NCBI RefSeq assembly: GCF_036711975.1
Contig: NC_091967.1
Location: 30,295,501-30,359,500, forward strand
Origin: Onthophagus taurus
Lineage: Eukaryota; Arthropoda; Insecta; Coleoptera; Scarabaeidae
Length of the DNA stretch: 64,000 nt
Reading direction: 5' to 3'
The notes under the pieces are model-generated. The model saw only the letters and a program-made list of their open reading frames with translations, searched no databases and had not been told where the DNA came from. A program made the position numbers and the translations under genes. Of this stretch, positions 22,905 to 33,659 are shown in pieces (positions within the stretch are counted from its first letter, which is position 1; every line of letters starts with the position of its first letter).

Positions 22905-23351
22905 GTGTGTGAAAGAACAAACTATGACATAAAATTAACAGAAAAGAATACGTATATGGAAATTCTAAACAACTTTAAGAAATACATGGGAAATAAGGAT
23001 ACGTATTACATATTTACAGAAGATCTTTATAAATTAATGTGCAACGTCTATACAGAAAATATGACCAATAATGGCCCAAATATCATACGAGCACTACGAA
23101 GAGTTAAAGTGATTGATGAGCTAGAAAAGCAGATTGAAATTGTTATCAATTTTCACGAAGGACCACAAAATCGTCGTGGAAAAGATGAAACATTTGAACA
23201 TTTGAGAAGACGTTATTGGTGGAACAAGATGAAAAGAACTATCGACAGAATAATAGATAATTGTAATAATATCTGTAAGACATGTAAATATAATCGACAT
23301 CCAGAAGTCCCACCTTTGCCGAAAACGAATACTCCGGATGGACCCTTGTAA
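22905..23351 (+). pseudogene. Ty3/gypsy integrase N-terminal zinc-binding region
   Basis: A 148-codon ORF following an internal deletion of RNase H. Its C-terminal part has the H-H-C-C signature of retroviral-type integrases: INFHEGPQNRRGKDETFEHL, then RRRYWWNKMKRTI, then CNNICKTCKYNRHP. It ends before the DDE catalytic core, where the second PLE begins (about 23345). Confidence 0.8.
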
Positions 23352-23369
23352 CAAAATACGTTTGATTTT

Positions 23370-24123
23370 GTGGAAGAATTTCGAGGCTTTCAACTTCCAA
23401 TAGACAATGTATTGTTACCACTTATACCACTTGATGTAGTTAATCTGTTTACTAATATTCCTTTATCACTTGTGATAAAAATAGTTGAAGATAAGTGGGA
23501 GAGAATTCATGGAGTTTGTGAATGGATTAAAGAAATTTTCCTAACAGGCTTGAAGTTGTTCTTTGACGCTTCCATGTTTACTTTTAAAAATAAAACATAT
23601 CATGAAAATTAGTACCAATGGGATCACCTATTACCCCGATTCTGTCTTTAATAGTGATGGATTATTGTGTGGATGAAATTTTTCAAAATAATGATTAAGG
23701 AAATATGTAAATGATTTGATTTTGGCTTGTAAAGAAGATAATATTGATAATATTTTATATGTGTTTAACAAATTTCATCCTAACATTCGTTTTACGATCG
23801 AAAGAGAAAATAACGAAAGTATTCCGTTTTTGGATACCATGATGATTAGAGATGAAAAAAACCAAATTATTTTGGATTGGTATAGAAAACCAACATATTC
23901 TGGTAGATATGTAAATTTTCATTCGAACCACACATTCAAACATAAAATTGCTACGGTGCTTACTTTAAAACATAGAATATGTACTATAGTCGAACCACAG
24001 TTTAAAGATAAGAATCTAAAAATCTTACGCAATATGTTTGAAAATAATATTATTATCCAAGGTTATCCAAGAAAACTCCTTAATAAATTACTATTTTACA
24101 ACAAAACATCAGTAAATACGTAA
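23370..24123 (+). pseudogene. PLE reverse transcriptase (second element), broken
   Basis: Contains LIPLDVVNLFTNIPLSLVIK (RT motif region A; the aspartate is kept), FTFKNKTYHEN then a stop, and a short region (23612-23716) where PMGSP-type and VDD-type motifs can be seen only across frames. An open stretch at 23716-24123 starts at LILACKEDNIDNILYVFNKF and continues with FLDTMMIRDEKNQ and WYRKPTYSGRYVNFHSNH. The YVDD catalytic box is split by frameshifts near 23700, so the enzyme is dead. It is related to, but clearly not the same family as, the PLE at 1-4243. Confidence 0.82.
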
Positions 24124-24131
24124 GTAATACA

Positions 24132-24512
24132 TTGACACAATTAAAACAATATAAAAAATCTTCCCTATATCCCCGGACAGAATTACTTCGAATACATTTA
24201 AAACGAGATAATTTGACATTCATTAATATATACCCAAAAAAATTAAATAAATATTTCTCAACTTTAAAAGATAAAACAGAAAAATTCTTAGAGTTGGAAC
24301 TTATATATTGCATTACTTGTAAAGATGGCAATGGTAAATACATTGGACAAACTAAACAATGGTTAAAAAGTAGAGTTAATAAACACAAAAGTGACACTAA
24401 ATTAAAAAAAACATCATGTGCTCTCTCAAAACACGCTGTTGATCATAACCATATTTTTGATTTTGAAAACACAATAATATTGGACAAGGAATCAAATTAT
24501 CATAACACCTCG
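24132..24512 (+). pseudogene. PLE GIY-YIG endonuclease (second element), interrupted
   Basis: An open frame with ELIYCITCKDGNGKYIGQTK, the GIY-YIG core with its CxxC pair (ITCKDG variant), followed by the LKSRVNKHKSD helix, then HAVDHNHIFDF and IILDKESNYH. After that the Tigger insertion begins. The PLE frame resumes at about 26146. The remnant is separated from the RT part by a stop near 24121. Confidence 0.82.
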
Positions 24513-26145
24513 ATGTTTTGAGATACGAGCCGCCGAGCAAGCGATATTTTGCTTTGAGATGAGAGCAAGATTTGAGATACGAGGAATCACACACCACACC
24601 GCTGCACACGACCCAAACATGCGCGGCACACAGTTTCTCCCACCTCAGACTAGACTATAGTCTGTGTGCTTGTTTCCCTCGTTTTCGAAGCATTTTTGAT
24701 AAGTTGGGTACGCGTTTTTTGCTTTTTGTACATTTACAAAACATTATAACATTTATTTTTATAACCATGAGTCCGAAGACAAAGATGATGTCTATTGAAT
24801 TAAAGCGTGAAATCATAGAAAATCATGAGCAAGGTGTGCGAGTAATTGACTTGGCAAGGATGTACGGGCGTAGCACATCAATGATATGTACTGTGCTTAA
24901 ACAGAGGGAGTTGATAAAGGGTATAACGCCAGCAAAGGGCGTTACAATCATTTCTAAGCTCCGGACCTCTCTCCAGGAAAAGATGGAGAAACTACTGATG
25001 GTGTGGGTGACAGAAAAGCAGCTTCAAGGAGGAACCTTAACACAAAGCATCATATGTGAGAAGGCACGAGCGATTTACGGTGATTTACTGAAGCAGATAG
25101 CATACACTTCCACAAACGAGGAATCGGAAGACTCGTTTAAAGCCAGTCGGGGCTGGTTTGACAACTTTAGGAAAAGGACCGGCATTCACTCCGTCGTCAG
25201 GTATGGTGAGGTAGCAAGTTCGGATGTAAAGGCAGCTGAGGTTTACATCAAAACGTTTTCCGAACTGATAGAAGCCAAAGGATACATCCCCCAGCAAGTC
25301 TTCACTGTGACGAGACAGGGCTTTTCTGGAAAAGGATGCCGAATAGGACTTGCATAACAGCAGAGGAGAAGACGATGCCAGGTCACAAACCCATGAAGAA
25401 TAGATTAACTCTAGCACTTTGCGCCAATGCAAGTGGCGACTGCAAAATTAAGCCTCTGCTAGTATACCGTTCAGAAAATCCCAGAGCCTTTAAGTCACAT
25501 AAGGTTTTAAAAGAAAAACTGCAAGTTATGTGGAGGGCAAATCCGAAGCCGTGGGTCACCAGGAAATTGTTTGTGAAGTGGATAAAGCTGGTGTTTGGCC
25601 CTTCTGTTAAAAAATATTTACAGGAAAACAACGTACTCATGCAAGCCCTTCTCGTCCTCGACAATGCCCCTGCTCACCCACCAAATCTCGAAGATGATTT
25701 ACTCGAAGAGTTCAAGTTTATAAAGGTTCCCTACCTACCACCCAACACCACTCCTATCCTGCAGCGCATGGATCAGCAGATGATTTCTAATTTTAAGAAG
25801 TTGTATACCTAGCACATTTTTCGACACTGCTTTGAGGTGACGGAGAACACAAACCTTACCCTTCGAGAGTTCTGGAAGGACCACTTTAACATCGTGATAT
25901 GCCTAAGAATTATTGATCAGGCCTGGCTGCGTGTTACAACGAAGACCTTAACCTCTGCATGGAAGAAGCTGTGGCCTGAGGCTGTAGCTCAAAAGGTCTT
26001 CGAAGGATTGGAACCCGAAGTGTCAGTGGTAGAGCAGATTGTTTCTATGGGAAAATCGATGGGTCTGGAGGTGGATGAGAGAGATGTGAACGAACTCGTC
26101 GAGGAACAGTCTCAGCAGCTGACAACCGAGGAGTTACAAACAAAC
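24512..26145 (+). mobile_element. Tigger/pogo-superfamily DNA transposon
   Basis: Inserted in the PLE nuclease ORF. The 5' part (24512-24600) has ctcgatgttttgagatacgag and a second tttgagatacgagg, typical of Tigger terminal/subterminal repeats. A TIGD1-like transposase follows. The outer TIR bases are worn and the exact ends are uncertain by ~10 bp. Confidence 0.75.
24768..26142 (+). pseudogene. Tigger transposase (TIGD1/CENP-B-like), one frameshift and one stop
   Basis: The start is the ATG at 24768 (MSPKTKMMSIELKREIIENH). A CENP-B-type HTH comes first (VIDLARMYGRSTSMICTVLK), then a second DNA-binding block (GGTLTQSIICEKARAIYGDL, SRGWFDNFRKRTGIH). Near 25307 one base is missing. Reading then continues in the frame of 25336-25812, with the first catalytic aspartate region (CDETGLFWKR) straddling the shift. 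Next come PGHKPMKNRLTL, LLVLDNAPAHPP (second D) and PILQRMDQQMISNFKKLY. A TAG at 25810 interrupts the frame, which resumes through FEVTENTNLTLREFWKDHFN to EELQTN. Length and order match TIGD1-type transposases. It is a recent but inactive copy. Confidence 0.88.
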
Positions 26146-26244
26146 CTCCTATATAATAATATTGTAAATTTCAAGTTAGATACAGAAAATTTGAGTAACA
26201 TTTATTCATATGTTTTTCAAATAGATAAAAATAAAAATAAATGA
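26146..26244 (+). pseudogene. C-terminal end of split PLE ORF
   Basis: About 30 codons (NNIVNFKLDTENLSNIYSYV…) ending in TGA, in the style of PLE C-termini. They are the continuation of the nuclease ORF beyond the Tigger insertion. Confidence 0.6.
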
Positions 26245-26468
26245 ATTTTATTTGTGACGTAATATGATTGACGAGTACTGATTTGTTTATTTTAATATAG
26301 TTGTCACTTTTCACGTTTTATTTTTCATAAACTTTTTACATCTCCAATTATTGTTATAAACGTTTTATGATTTCATTTATGTTATTTCCTTTAGAAACAT
26401 AATTTGTAAGTAATTAACTTTTATTGTAAGATTGTTATTTTTAGTTGTTTTTGTATTTTAGTTATACT

Positions 26469-26490
26469 CTGATGAAGATCGAAATAAACG
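26469..26490 (+). ncRNA. hammerhead-like motif in PLE 3' region
   Basis: CTGATGA (the canonical hammerhead core box), a very short AGATC element, then GAAATAAACG. Lies 225 bp downstream of the PLE stop. Confidence 0.45.
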
Positions 26491-26623
26491 ATAGTTTCTT
26501 TTTATAAAAAAGATCGTCTCACGAATAATTATTTAATATTATTATCAATTACGATCGATTAATTTCTTTTATTTATTTAAATATCAAATAATCATCAGAA
26601 CAAGAATAGCGCAAATAGAAATT

Positions 26624-27028
26624 ATGAAGAACATCACAATCGTAACAATGTCTTTAGAGAAACGAGGCAGATTACATTTTATTCTCTTTCAAATTATTAG
26701 CGAAAAACTAATACTAGAAAAACTTATTACAGCAACAACATTTGCAAAATTAGAAACGTACCATCCAACGATACTAGACACTTATGTGCTTATACAAGAA
26801 TTGAAAGAAGTTCAAGAATTAAAATTCAACAGTAAATTACCATTACCTGTTAATGAACACAACATTTATGCTATTGAAAAAACATTGACCATCAAAGCAT
26901 ATATGAAAGCAAACAAATTCAATTTCCTTATACAAATACCACTTTGCGAACCAGATATTTATCAGTTTTATCACATAATTCCTATTCCACAATTTAATAA
27001 TGATTCCAAATCCCATCTAAACTATTAA
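26624..27028 (+). pseudogene. gypsy/errantivirus envelope-like fragment
   Basis: A 134-codon ORF resembling the middle of F-type Env proteins of insect Ty3/gypsy elements (297/17.6 group). It has a KLPLPVNEHNIYAIEKTLT-type block and an IPIPQF segment, which are family hallmarks. In intact relatives this glycoprotein is on the membrane. Here the signal peptide, the furin site, the fusion region and the transmembrane anchor are all absent. The fragment starts at the 3' edge of the second PLE. It may belong to the same gypsy as the pol at 21560-23351, displaced by the PLE. Confidence 0.65.
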
Positions 27029-27959
27029 AAATATCAAGCCTTTACCTAGCTGAAAATAATGCACGATACATTTCTTTAAACAAGCGTTGTAAGGAAATAA
27101 AAGAAAAGAGATTTTTGTGGAAATGAAATAGTAAGACTATTGATGCGAATATCAAGAAAATTCTTGTACATACAATATACAACGGACCGAAAAACCGTCT
27201 ATTCTGTTGTAGGTTTAGTTGCCTAAGTTAGATATGGATATATATCTAGATATATAGATTAAGAGATACTTGTAGTAATGTGAGTGTGACTAGAGTTTTA
27301 AAATATATAAGTGAATATGATACAAACTAGTTTCAATTATTAAATATAATAATTTAGTAAATCTATATCAAATTAAACATAAATATAAAACGCATTCAAT
27401 CCATTTCCAAGAGTGAATAGATCTTGACAAGTCCTGGAGAAGAATACCTCAATCTTAAGTGTGACGATCGAGAAGCAAATAGAAAAATCAAGGGTAATCA
27501 TCTAACCCAATCAACCGAAGAATGTGAAATATCATGGAAACAGGAAGTTTTACGAACCCAATCGAAATTCGTTCCGAACCGAGAATTCCAACTATATTCC
27601 ATAAAACATCAGGACTTAAAAGAAGAAATACACACATTGGAAACAAGAAGACATCCAACTACAAGAATTCCAATGGGAAAAGTGAAACCGAACAGAAAAC
27701 AATTTGCCAAACTGATCAAGAGAATTAGACGAATTTCAATGGGTATAACATAAAATCGTGCTGGGACTACCAATAATATTTTTAAGTTGTACCAGAAGTA
27801 CCAAGGAAACTGGAAGATTACCAAGCAACCCTCAGAAGATACCGAAGAAGAACATCGCCAATACCCTTGGCTGCGTCCTTCCATCTAAAGAGATGAAAGA
27901 CCTTATCCTTTTGTAATAAATAAAACTTTTTTTAAAAAAACATTAATTTCCCGACAGGA
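27029..27959 (+). other. possible gypsy 3' end, unclassified ORF
   Basis: One 109-codon ORF (27424-27753, hydrophilic, rich in K, R, E and T) has no match I recognise. ttgtaataaataaaac at about 27913 could be a polyadenylation region. No LTR pair could be identified. Confidence 0.3.
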
Positions 27960-28639
27960 AAATTAATTTTAGTTCTACTTTTCGTTCCATAATAATATAC
28001 CACAATCTAACGCTGAATAACAATTAAAACTAGAACTAACACTAACTAGACTTAGAACTAGAAACATTCGGGTTTAGCAGCACGTCTCTCAAGACGGCTA
28101 AACCCGAATGATTCTGGTTCTATTTCTTGTGTTAGTTCTAGTTTCACACTAGCTTTACACTGTTACTACGTAGAACTCACATTATACCTAGAACTAGAAT
28201 CATTTGGGTTTAGCCGCACGTCTCTTAAAACGGCTAAATCCGAATGATTCTAATTCTTGGTCTTGCGCTGCATAATAATTAAAACTAGAACACTACACTT
28301 AGAACTAGAAAGTTTCGGGTTTAGCCCTTGCTTGGAAAAGGTAAAATCCTTTTCGGCCGTTTTAAGAGACGCACCTAGAACTAGAAACCCGAATGTTTCT
28401 AGTTCTAGGTCTAGTGTTAGTTCTAGTTTTAGTTCAATAAAAATATGCAGCATAGTGATATTTTATGCTAACTAGCGGTACCTATCACCTACCAGCCGTC
28501 TTAAGAGAGGTACGGCTAAACGGAATATTTCTAGTTCTCGGTCTAGTGTTAGTTCTAATGCTAGTGTTAGTCTAGTTTTATTTGTTGTTCAGCGCTAAAT
28601 TATTGTATATTCTTATTGAACTATATCGAGGTTTTACTG
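27960..28639. mobile_element. pogo-type MITE rich in nested palindromes
   Basis: The right terminus reads tatatcgaggttttactg before TA (28640-28641), the reverse complement of a pogo-like CAGTAAAACCTCGATATA end. 27975-28100 and 28500-28620 are inverted copies (a…cgctgaa(t/c)aaca, then aaaactagaactaac). The interior has several hairpins, each of the form ttcgggtttagc…gctaaacccgaa. ORFs here only reflect the palindromes. The left terminus is worn. Confidence 0.55.
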
Positions 28640-29681
28640 TAATGTCAAATTATATTAACATGTTGCACTTTGTGTGGAAGAAAGTACGCCCTGGTTTCTA
28701 TGGAAATATATTTTTGTGTATTGCATCTTAAGTGAAATTCACTGTATAAATAAAAACATAGAAATGTCAATTGTTCCAATGACGCCACAGCAAGGCTTAT
28801 TCTCTCCCATAGGGAGTTGGATAACCTTATACAGTATGTTTACTCAACTAAATAAAACAGAGTGTTGCTGACTATTTGGCGAACAATGATCTATTAACAG
28901 GCTACCAACCTTTCGGGTATCAAATCCTTTACTTGGCGGCAATGGTCTTAGATGACATCTGTGGTAGAAATCTTGATTTTTGTACGAGATTATCATCGTT
29001 ACGGCAACTGTAAAGTAACATGTTGAGGAATTAGAAGTTTACTGTAATCAACAGCAATAGGCGGACTTACCTTAAACCAAAATACTTTTTGCTCAAAATC
29101 TATACAGTATGTAAGGGATATGGTAGCAAAGAAAATGTTCGACGATTTTGTAGCCTTTCCCCTAAAAAAGAAAAATAAGGCATATTATTAAAGAGTAATT
29201 ATTACCTACTTTGATTGGACGTAACTTTAACAAAGAATTGATATTCAGACAAATGTATTAGTTTACGATAGTGTTAACCTTGAAGAAAGATGAGATTGAA
29301 TTTGTGATTTATTTATTGATAAATTATTAATTGTTAAGTTAAGCGCAGTAAATGTTTATTGTTATTTTTAAAAATTTGTTGTTGCGCTATTGTATTATAA
29401 TTATTATTGCTCAATTAAGTTAAATATAGAATGTTATAATTTTATTGAATATGTTCCATAATTTTGCTGGATACTGCATTTACAATCATTTAGAAACAAC
29501 AACACTCTGGCAATATGCATCTACAGATTTGGTAAGGCGCTGTAAGTAAAGCTTTAGAGGGACAAAATATAAAGAGTTATGAATATTTACAATATCCAAA
29601 GAAAATACACAACCTATTTTATAAAAAAATTTAAAAAAAAAAATTTAGATTTAAATAAAAATTTTAGTTAAAATGGGCCTT

Positions 29682-29713
29682 ACATGTTTCGACTAAGGAT
29701 TAGTCATGTTCAG
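29682..29713 (-). ncRNA. hammerhead-like hairpin, orphan
   Basis: CTGAACAT, perfect 6-bp stem GACTAA/TTAGTC with a 3-base loop, GAAACATGT. No PLE coding sequence is adjacent. Confidence 0.45.
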
Positions 29714-29877
29714 AAGCTCTATAATTCTATAATAATAGAAAAAAATAAAATTATCCATATATGTATTATGCATATTATTCTATTTAAGATTAAGCAATGC
29801 AAGATTTTCTTTCCTCGTCTACATAATTTAAAGCGTTAATACTTTCAAATTAAAACACAGTAAAATCTCGATAAAAC

Positions 29878-29900
29878 GGACTAATACGGGGCGGGGGTAT
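29878..29900 (+). repeat. pogo/Tigger-type terminal repeat, solitary
   Basis: CAGTAAAATCTCGATAAAAC, close to the inferred terminus of the MITE at 28639. No inverted partner was seen downstream. Confidence 0.45.
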
Positions 29901-31746
29901 CCGTTACATAAAAATATGTTCCTGAATACTGTTTTTCGACTAGTATGAAAAATTACATTAAGTTTTTACACAGGCTGGTTTAGATTTTAATCGGGAAACT
30001 TTACTACGAAGTTTGTTATATAAACATAGGGCCGTAACTTTTTTGTTTTCGAGCTATGAGCGATCAAAGTTGAGCCAAAAATTTACATTTTATTTCTTAT
30101 TTTGGCTATAAGTAAACTGAAGAATATGAAAATTTGTATGTGTTGTATTGGTACTGATTATGGAAGAAATATATATATCGATGAATTAAAGTTCTTTTCA
30201 GGGTTCAATTGTGGATTCAGTTCAAAAGACCAATTTAATTAAAAAAAAAAAATAAAAACTTAATAAATTGTTTAATTATTAATACGGGCTTAAATTTTAT
30301 ATCATGTGATGTTGTTAACTCGGACTGAATATCCTAAATCAAAATTAAATTCTCAAAAAATTTAGTTTGATAATGAACCAAAAAAAAATGAATTAAAGAC
30401 TCATCTTAATTAGAAGTAATTTGTTTCTCCTTCAAGCAATGGTTTCTATGTACGCCTCCTCTATCTCAATTTAAATCCTCGGTGATTTCACACGCTTGCG
30501 CTAGGTGTCCAATTTCAAATCGGTCATTTTAATTTTATTATTCCTTTTTGTATCCTGATTATTGTCTCAGTTAATGTTTTAAAGGTTCACGAATTCTAGT
30601 TTTTTTATATTTAAACTCACATTAAGTTATTCCTTCTTCTCCTTCACTCGGGTTATGTTCTTGTTTTTAGTCTCTTTTTTCTACCTTGCCTCCTACGTTT
30701 CAACTCTGATTGTTTGTTATTTTTTTTTAAGCGTCGGTTCTTCAATTTTTTTATCAAAATGCATAGCGACTAAGTTCTGGCAACTTGGATTATTCCAAAA
30801 ATAATTCAAATTTAGGTTTACAAGGTACGTCAAAAGATAATTTATGTAGTATTTCGGAATGACATACAATGTCGATCAAAATATTTTAAATATGTTTTCC
30901 TTTTCGTTTTTCCAAAAATGATGATTATCAATGATATTGTATCGATTTGTTGTTTAAATTTCTTCAATTTCAGGAACAATATGGTTTTAAATAAGTCTCT
31001 ATCATTATCGGTGAATTTTGAAAATAAGATTTTGGAATGGATATGGATCAGATATTCGTATCAGTCTGAATTACTACCTTATTACACCTTATTTTCAAGT
31101 ATACCTTAAGCTTCACTAGCGTCCTCTAAGGGGATGAAATTCACAACCCCTCTGAATATTTTACAAGAACTTTTTATCACCATGGAATATTAAGATAACA
31201 AAATATGAGTTGTAAAGGTCATTCTTTAATGGTACTTTTTGTCGCTTGCTTTGTTTAACCTTAAATATAATATATACATAATATACGTATATTTTTATTT
31301 TTTTATATTACAGAGTCTCTCAACAATAGTAAATGAACCAAAATATTTATTTAAATCTAAAATGCACATTGATGAAAATGGAGAAATAAAAAATGAATAA
31401 TTTACTAACCTAGTAACTCTGAGCTGCAAATTTAGGAGACAGTGTTGACGTTCTTCGACATAAATTCGTTCTCTGTTCTGCCAAGTGGTTCTAGTTATTC
31501 AATAATCTTTTTCGCGAACTATCATCGCTGATCATGGTTCATTGACAGAAATTGTTCAGCCAATTGTATGTTTTAAGTATGGACGACATTTCTGCATAAC
31601 ATTGCCATGTTATGTTGAATCACCACTTTCGACCTCATAATGTGCACATAGTAGGAAAAAACGCTTTACTTTATGATGGTCAAGAATCAACAAGAAATTA
31701 GTAATTGACTAAAGACGGTTAATAAATAAAATAACTTGCGTTTATT

Positions 31747-31779
31747 GATGACAGCCTTTTGTTAGCGGACATCGTCAGG
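31747..31779 (-). ncRNA. hammerhead-like hairpin, degenerate
   Basis: CTGACGATGTCC…GGCTGTC followed by ATC where GAAA is expected. Recognisable only by comparison with the better copies. Confidence 0.25.
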
Positions 31780-32793
31780 AAAACTCAGATTGCCGATTTT
31801 GTGTGGAAAAGACAAAAATTAAGATAAACACAGTAATTGTAAATTTTAAAGAATACATTTAACTTGTTGCTTTTAATTAATTTTTCTTTTCATGTACACC
31901 CAGTTCTGATGTTCACGATCTTTTTTTATGTAACACTACTCTGACAAAAAAGTTTCAATTTTCAATGCCGTAGTGGGGGATTCCCAATATTATGCTAAAA
32001 ACGCTTTGTTTCCATTTATAGTTTAGTATTTGACATGAACAGTTCTTTACTCTGATATTGATATTACTAATGACGAAAGTAGAAAGAAAATTTAATAAAT
32101 TGAACAAAATCCATTATGCGGTAAGGTTTTTTCTTCTAATTTTCGATGGCCTTTACGCAATGTCATCTACAACAAAAAATAACAGGAATGCAATATGACA
32201 AACAGACAATGACAAAGAATAAAATATTTTATTTGTAATAGGAGTTACAAATTCAGTAGTAACAGTAGTTTCAAAACATCAAATGATTTTTTTTATTATT
32301 TAGTTTGTTTTCTATGAATTATTTTGTGCAATACTTTTATTAATACTTTTTAATAAAACGTGCAAACAAATTTTAATTTCTCCCTTTACATTATTATATT
32401 ACGATTTTTAGACGAACTCTTCAGAACTGGGTGTATTGTTAATATTTTCTGGCTGATAACATTGAAGAAACGTAACATCATTCAACGTTTTCATTATATA
32501 GAAAATGTTATAAAACATATTTTCAGATTTTAATTGTAATATATTTCGAATATATTGACTCTTTTCCACTAAGAAACAATTATTTAGTCAACACTTATTA
32601 GGAATTGTGGTTTTAAAATAGAAGTCTCATCCTGATATTGGTATAACAGCGATATCGGCACTAAAGAAAAATATCATCGAAAAGTGCAAATTAGAAAAAA
32701 GGAAGGAAAAGTTTTTTATAATTATACATGATTCCAGTAACGTGTCTCCGGTAGTACTATATTCACATTAAAGGTGCTTAAATGGTTCTTTTT

Positions 32794-32860
32794 CATTCAG
32801 TTTCCACAAAATCGGATAGAAATTCTAGTCTGATAAATTCCATCATAGGCTGATGATCAT
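32794..32860 (-). pseudogene. SNF2-helicase C-terminal scrap, copy 3
   Basis: Minus-strand reading QPMMEFIRLEFLSDFVETE then stop, matching WPMIEFARPEYLPDFVETE at the end of the copy at 32946. It shows a local duplication of the 3' end. Confidence 0.6.
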
Positions 32861-32945
32861 TATACAGATCAATTTATATATAAAAGGGGAGTTCATTACA
32901 TCGCATGGAATTTTTATCTTCTACCTCACCAGGACGCCTAAATGA

Positions 32946-33641
32946 TTATTCTGTTTCCACAAAATCGGGTAGATATTCTGGTCTGGCAAATTCGATCATA
33001 GGCCAGTAATCTGCCCGATTTCTTTCATGCGGTTTGTCGCTTAGAACAATTCGCTTCCTGGTTCGAACGTCACCCAATACCTTAAAAATAGTAGAGTTTC
33101 GATTCGCGATTCGGTGTCCATTGTCGCAAATTATAACGTCTGGTCCTGGATCGACTAAGCAGTGGCGGGCATAGATCTTGAAGTCATCGTCATCGGCACA
33201 TATTACGATGGTTCTATACATTTCGTAGCTCATAATTAATACTCCCCCGTTTGACTTCCATTTATTCAAAACTTGTCTCCTCTTCTCAAATGTTCGAAAT
33301 AATTTCGCTGCGTTTAAAATGTGAATATTTGCAGCGCCACCAATACCGTTGCCGTTTACGGTTGAACACCACTTAAGGTATTCCGTCTTCCAAGCTGGCA
33401 GAGTACGAGCGGGAACAACACACAAAATAGTGTGCCGAGGAGATCTTCTTAAGTACATATCGGAGAATGCAATTGTTTGAAGTTTTTTTCCACTTGGTCC
33501 AACAGAATGGGCTAAGATGCAACCTAACCCATTCTTAATAATATTTTCGCAGAGAACGTTTACGTCCATTACCTGTCTCCTGAGCAGCTGAGCGACAATG
33601 GTTGAGGGGATACTAATATCATCAGTCTTTTCAGTATTTTG
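32946..33641 (-). pseudogene. SNF2-family helicase fragment (RAD54L2/ATRX-like), copy 2
   Basis: An open reading of about 230 codons on the minus strand, beginning after a plausible acceptor (ttttcag, 33644-33642). It reads TDDISIPSTIVAQLLR, NGLGCILAHSVGPSGKKLQT (motif I; the usual GLGKT is altered), HTILCVVPARTLPAWKTEYL (motif Ia), GGVLIMSYEMYRTIVIC, VIICDNGHRI (motif II, with DEGH changed to DNGH), TRKRIVLSDKP (motif III) and DYWPMIEFARPEYL, then DFVETE and stop. The order is that of the N-terminal lobe of SNF2 ATPases. Loss of the motif I consensus and of the Walker B glutamate predicts no ATPase activity. The intron border argues for DNA-level duplication, not retroposition. The ORF stays open despite this. 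Confidence 0.75.
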
Positions 33642-33659
33642 CTGAAAAATAATTTTTTT

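Larger units (their letters stand above)
23345..26590 (+). mobile_element. second Penelope-like element, split by a Tigger transposon
   Basis: A plus-strand PLE lacking its N-terminal part. RT and nuclease lie at 23370-24510. A Tigger element occupies about 24512-26145. The last ~30 PLE codons (NIVNFKLDTENLSNIYSYVF, ending at a TGA at 26242) and the 3' region with a hammerhead-like motif (26469-26490) follow. The 3' end is put at ~26590, where env-like sequence starts. Confidence 0.8.
28642..32793. other. long region without recognisable genes
   Basis: AT-rich. I see no ORF with family motifs on either strand. Items inside: a hammerhead-like hairpin at 29682-29713, a pogo-like TIR at 29878, a diverged hairpin at 31747-31779, and at 28800-28880 a weak match to 9965-10030 (ataaaac…gtgttgctgact). 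Low-complexity A/T runs are frequent. Confidence 0.5.

Noticed and set aside
28642-32793. Search for a host gene in the emptiest part of the window
   Set aside because: Short ORFs (28674-28871, 30918-31109) have no motifs, no splice-site support and low complexity; nothing could be defended.
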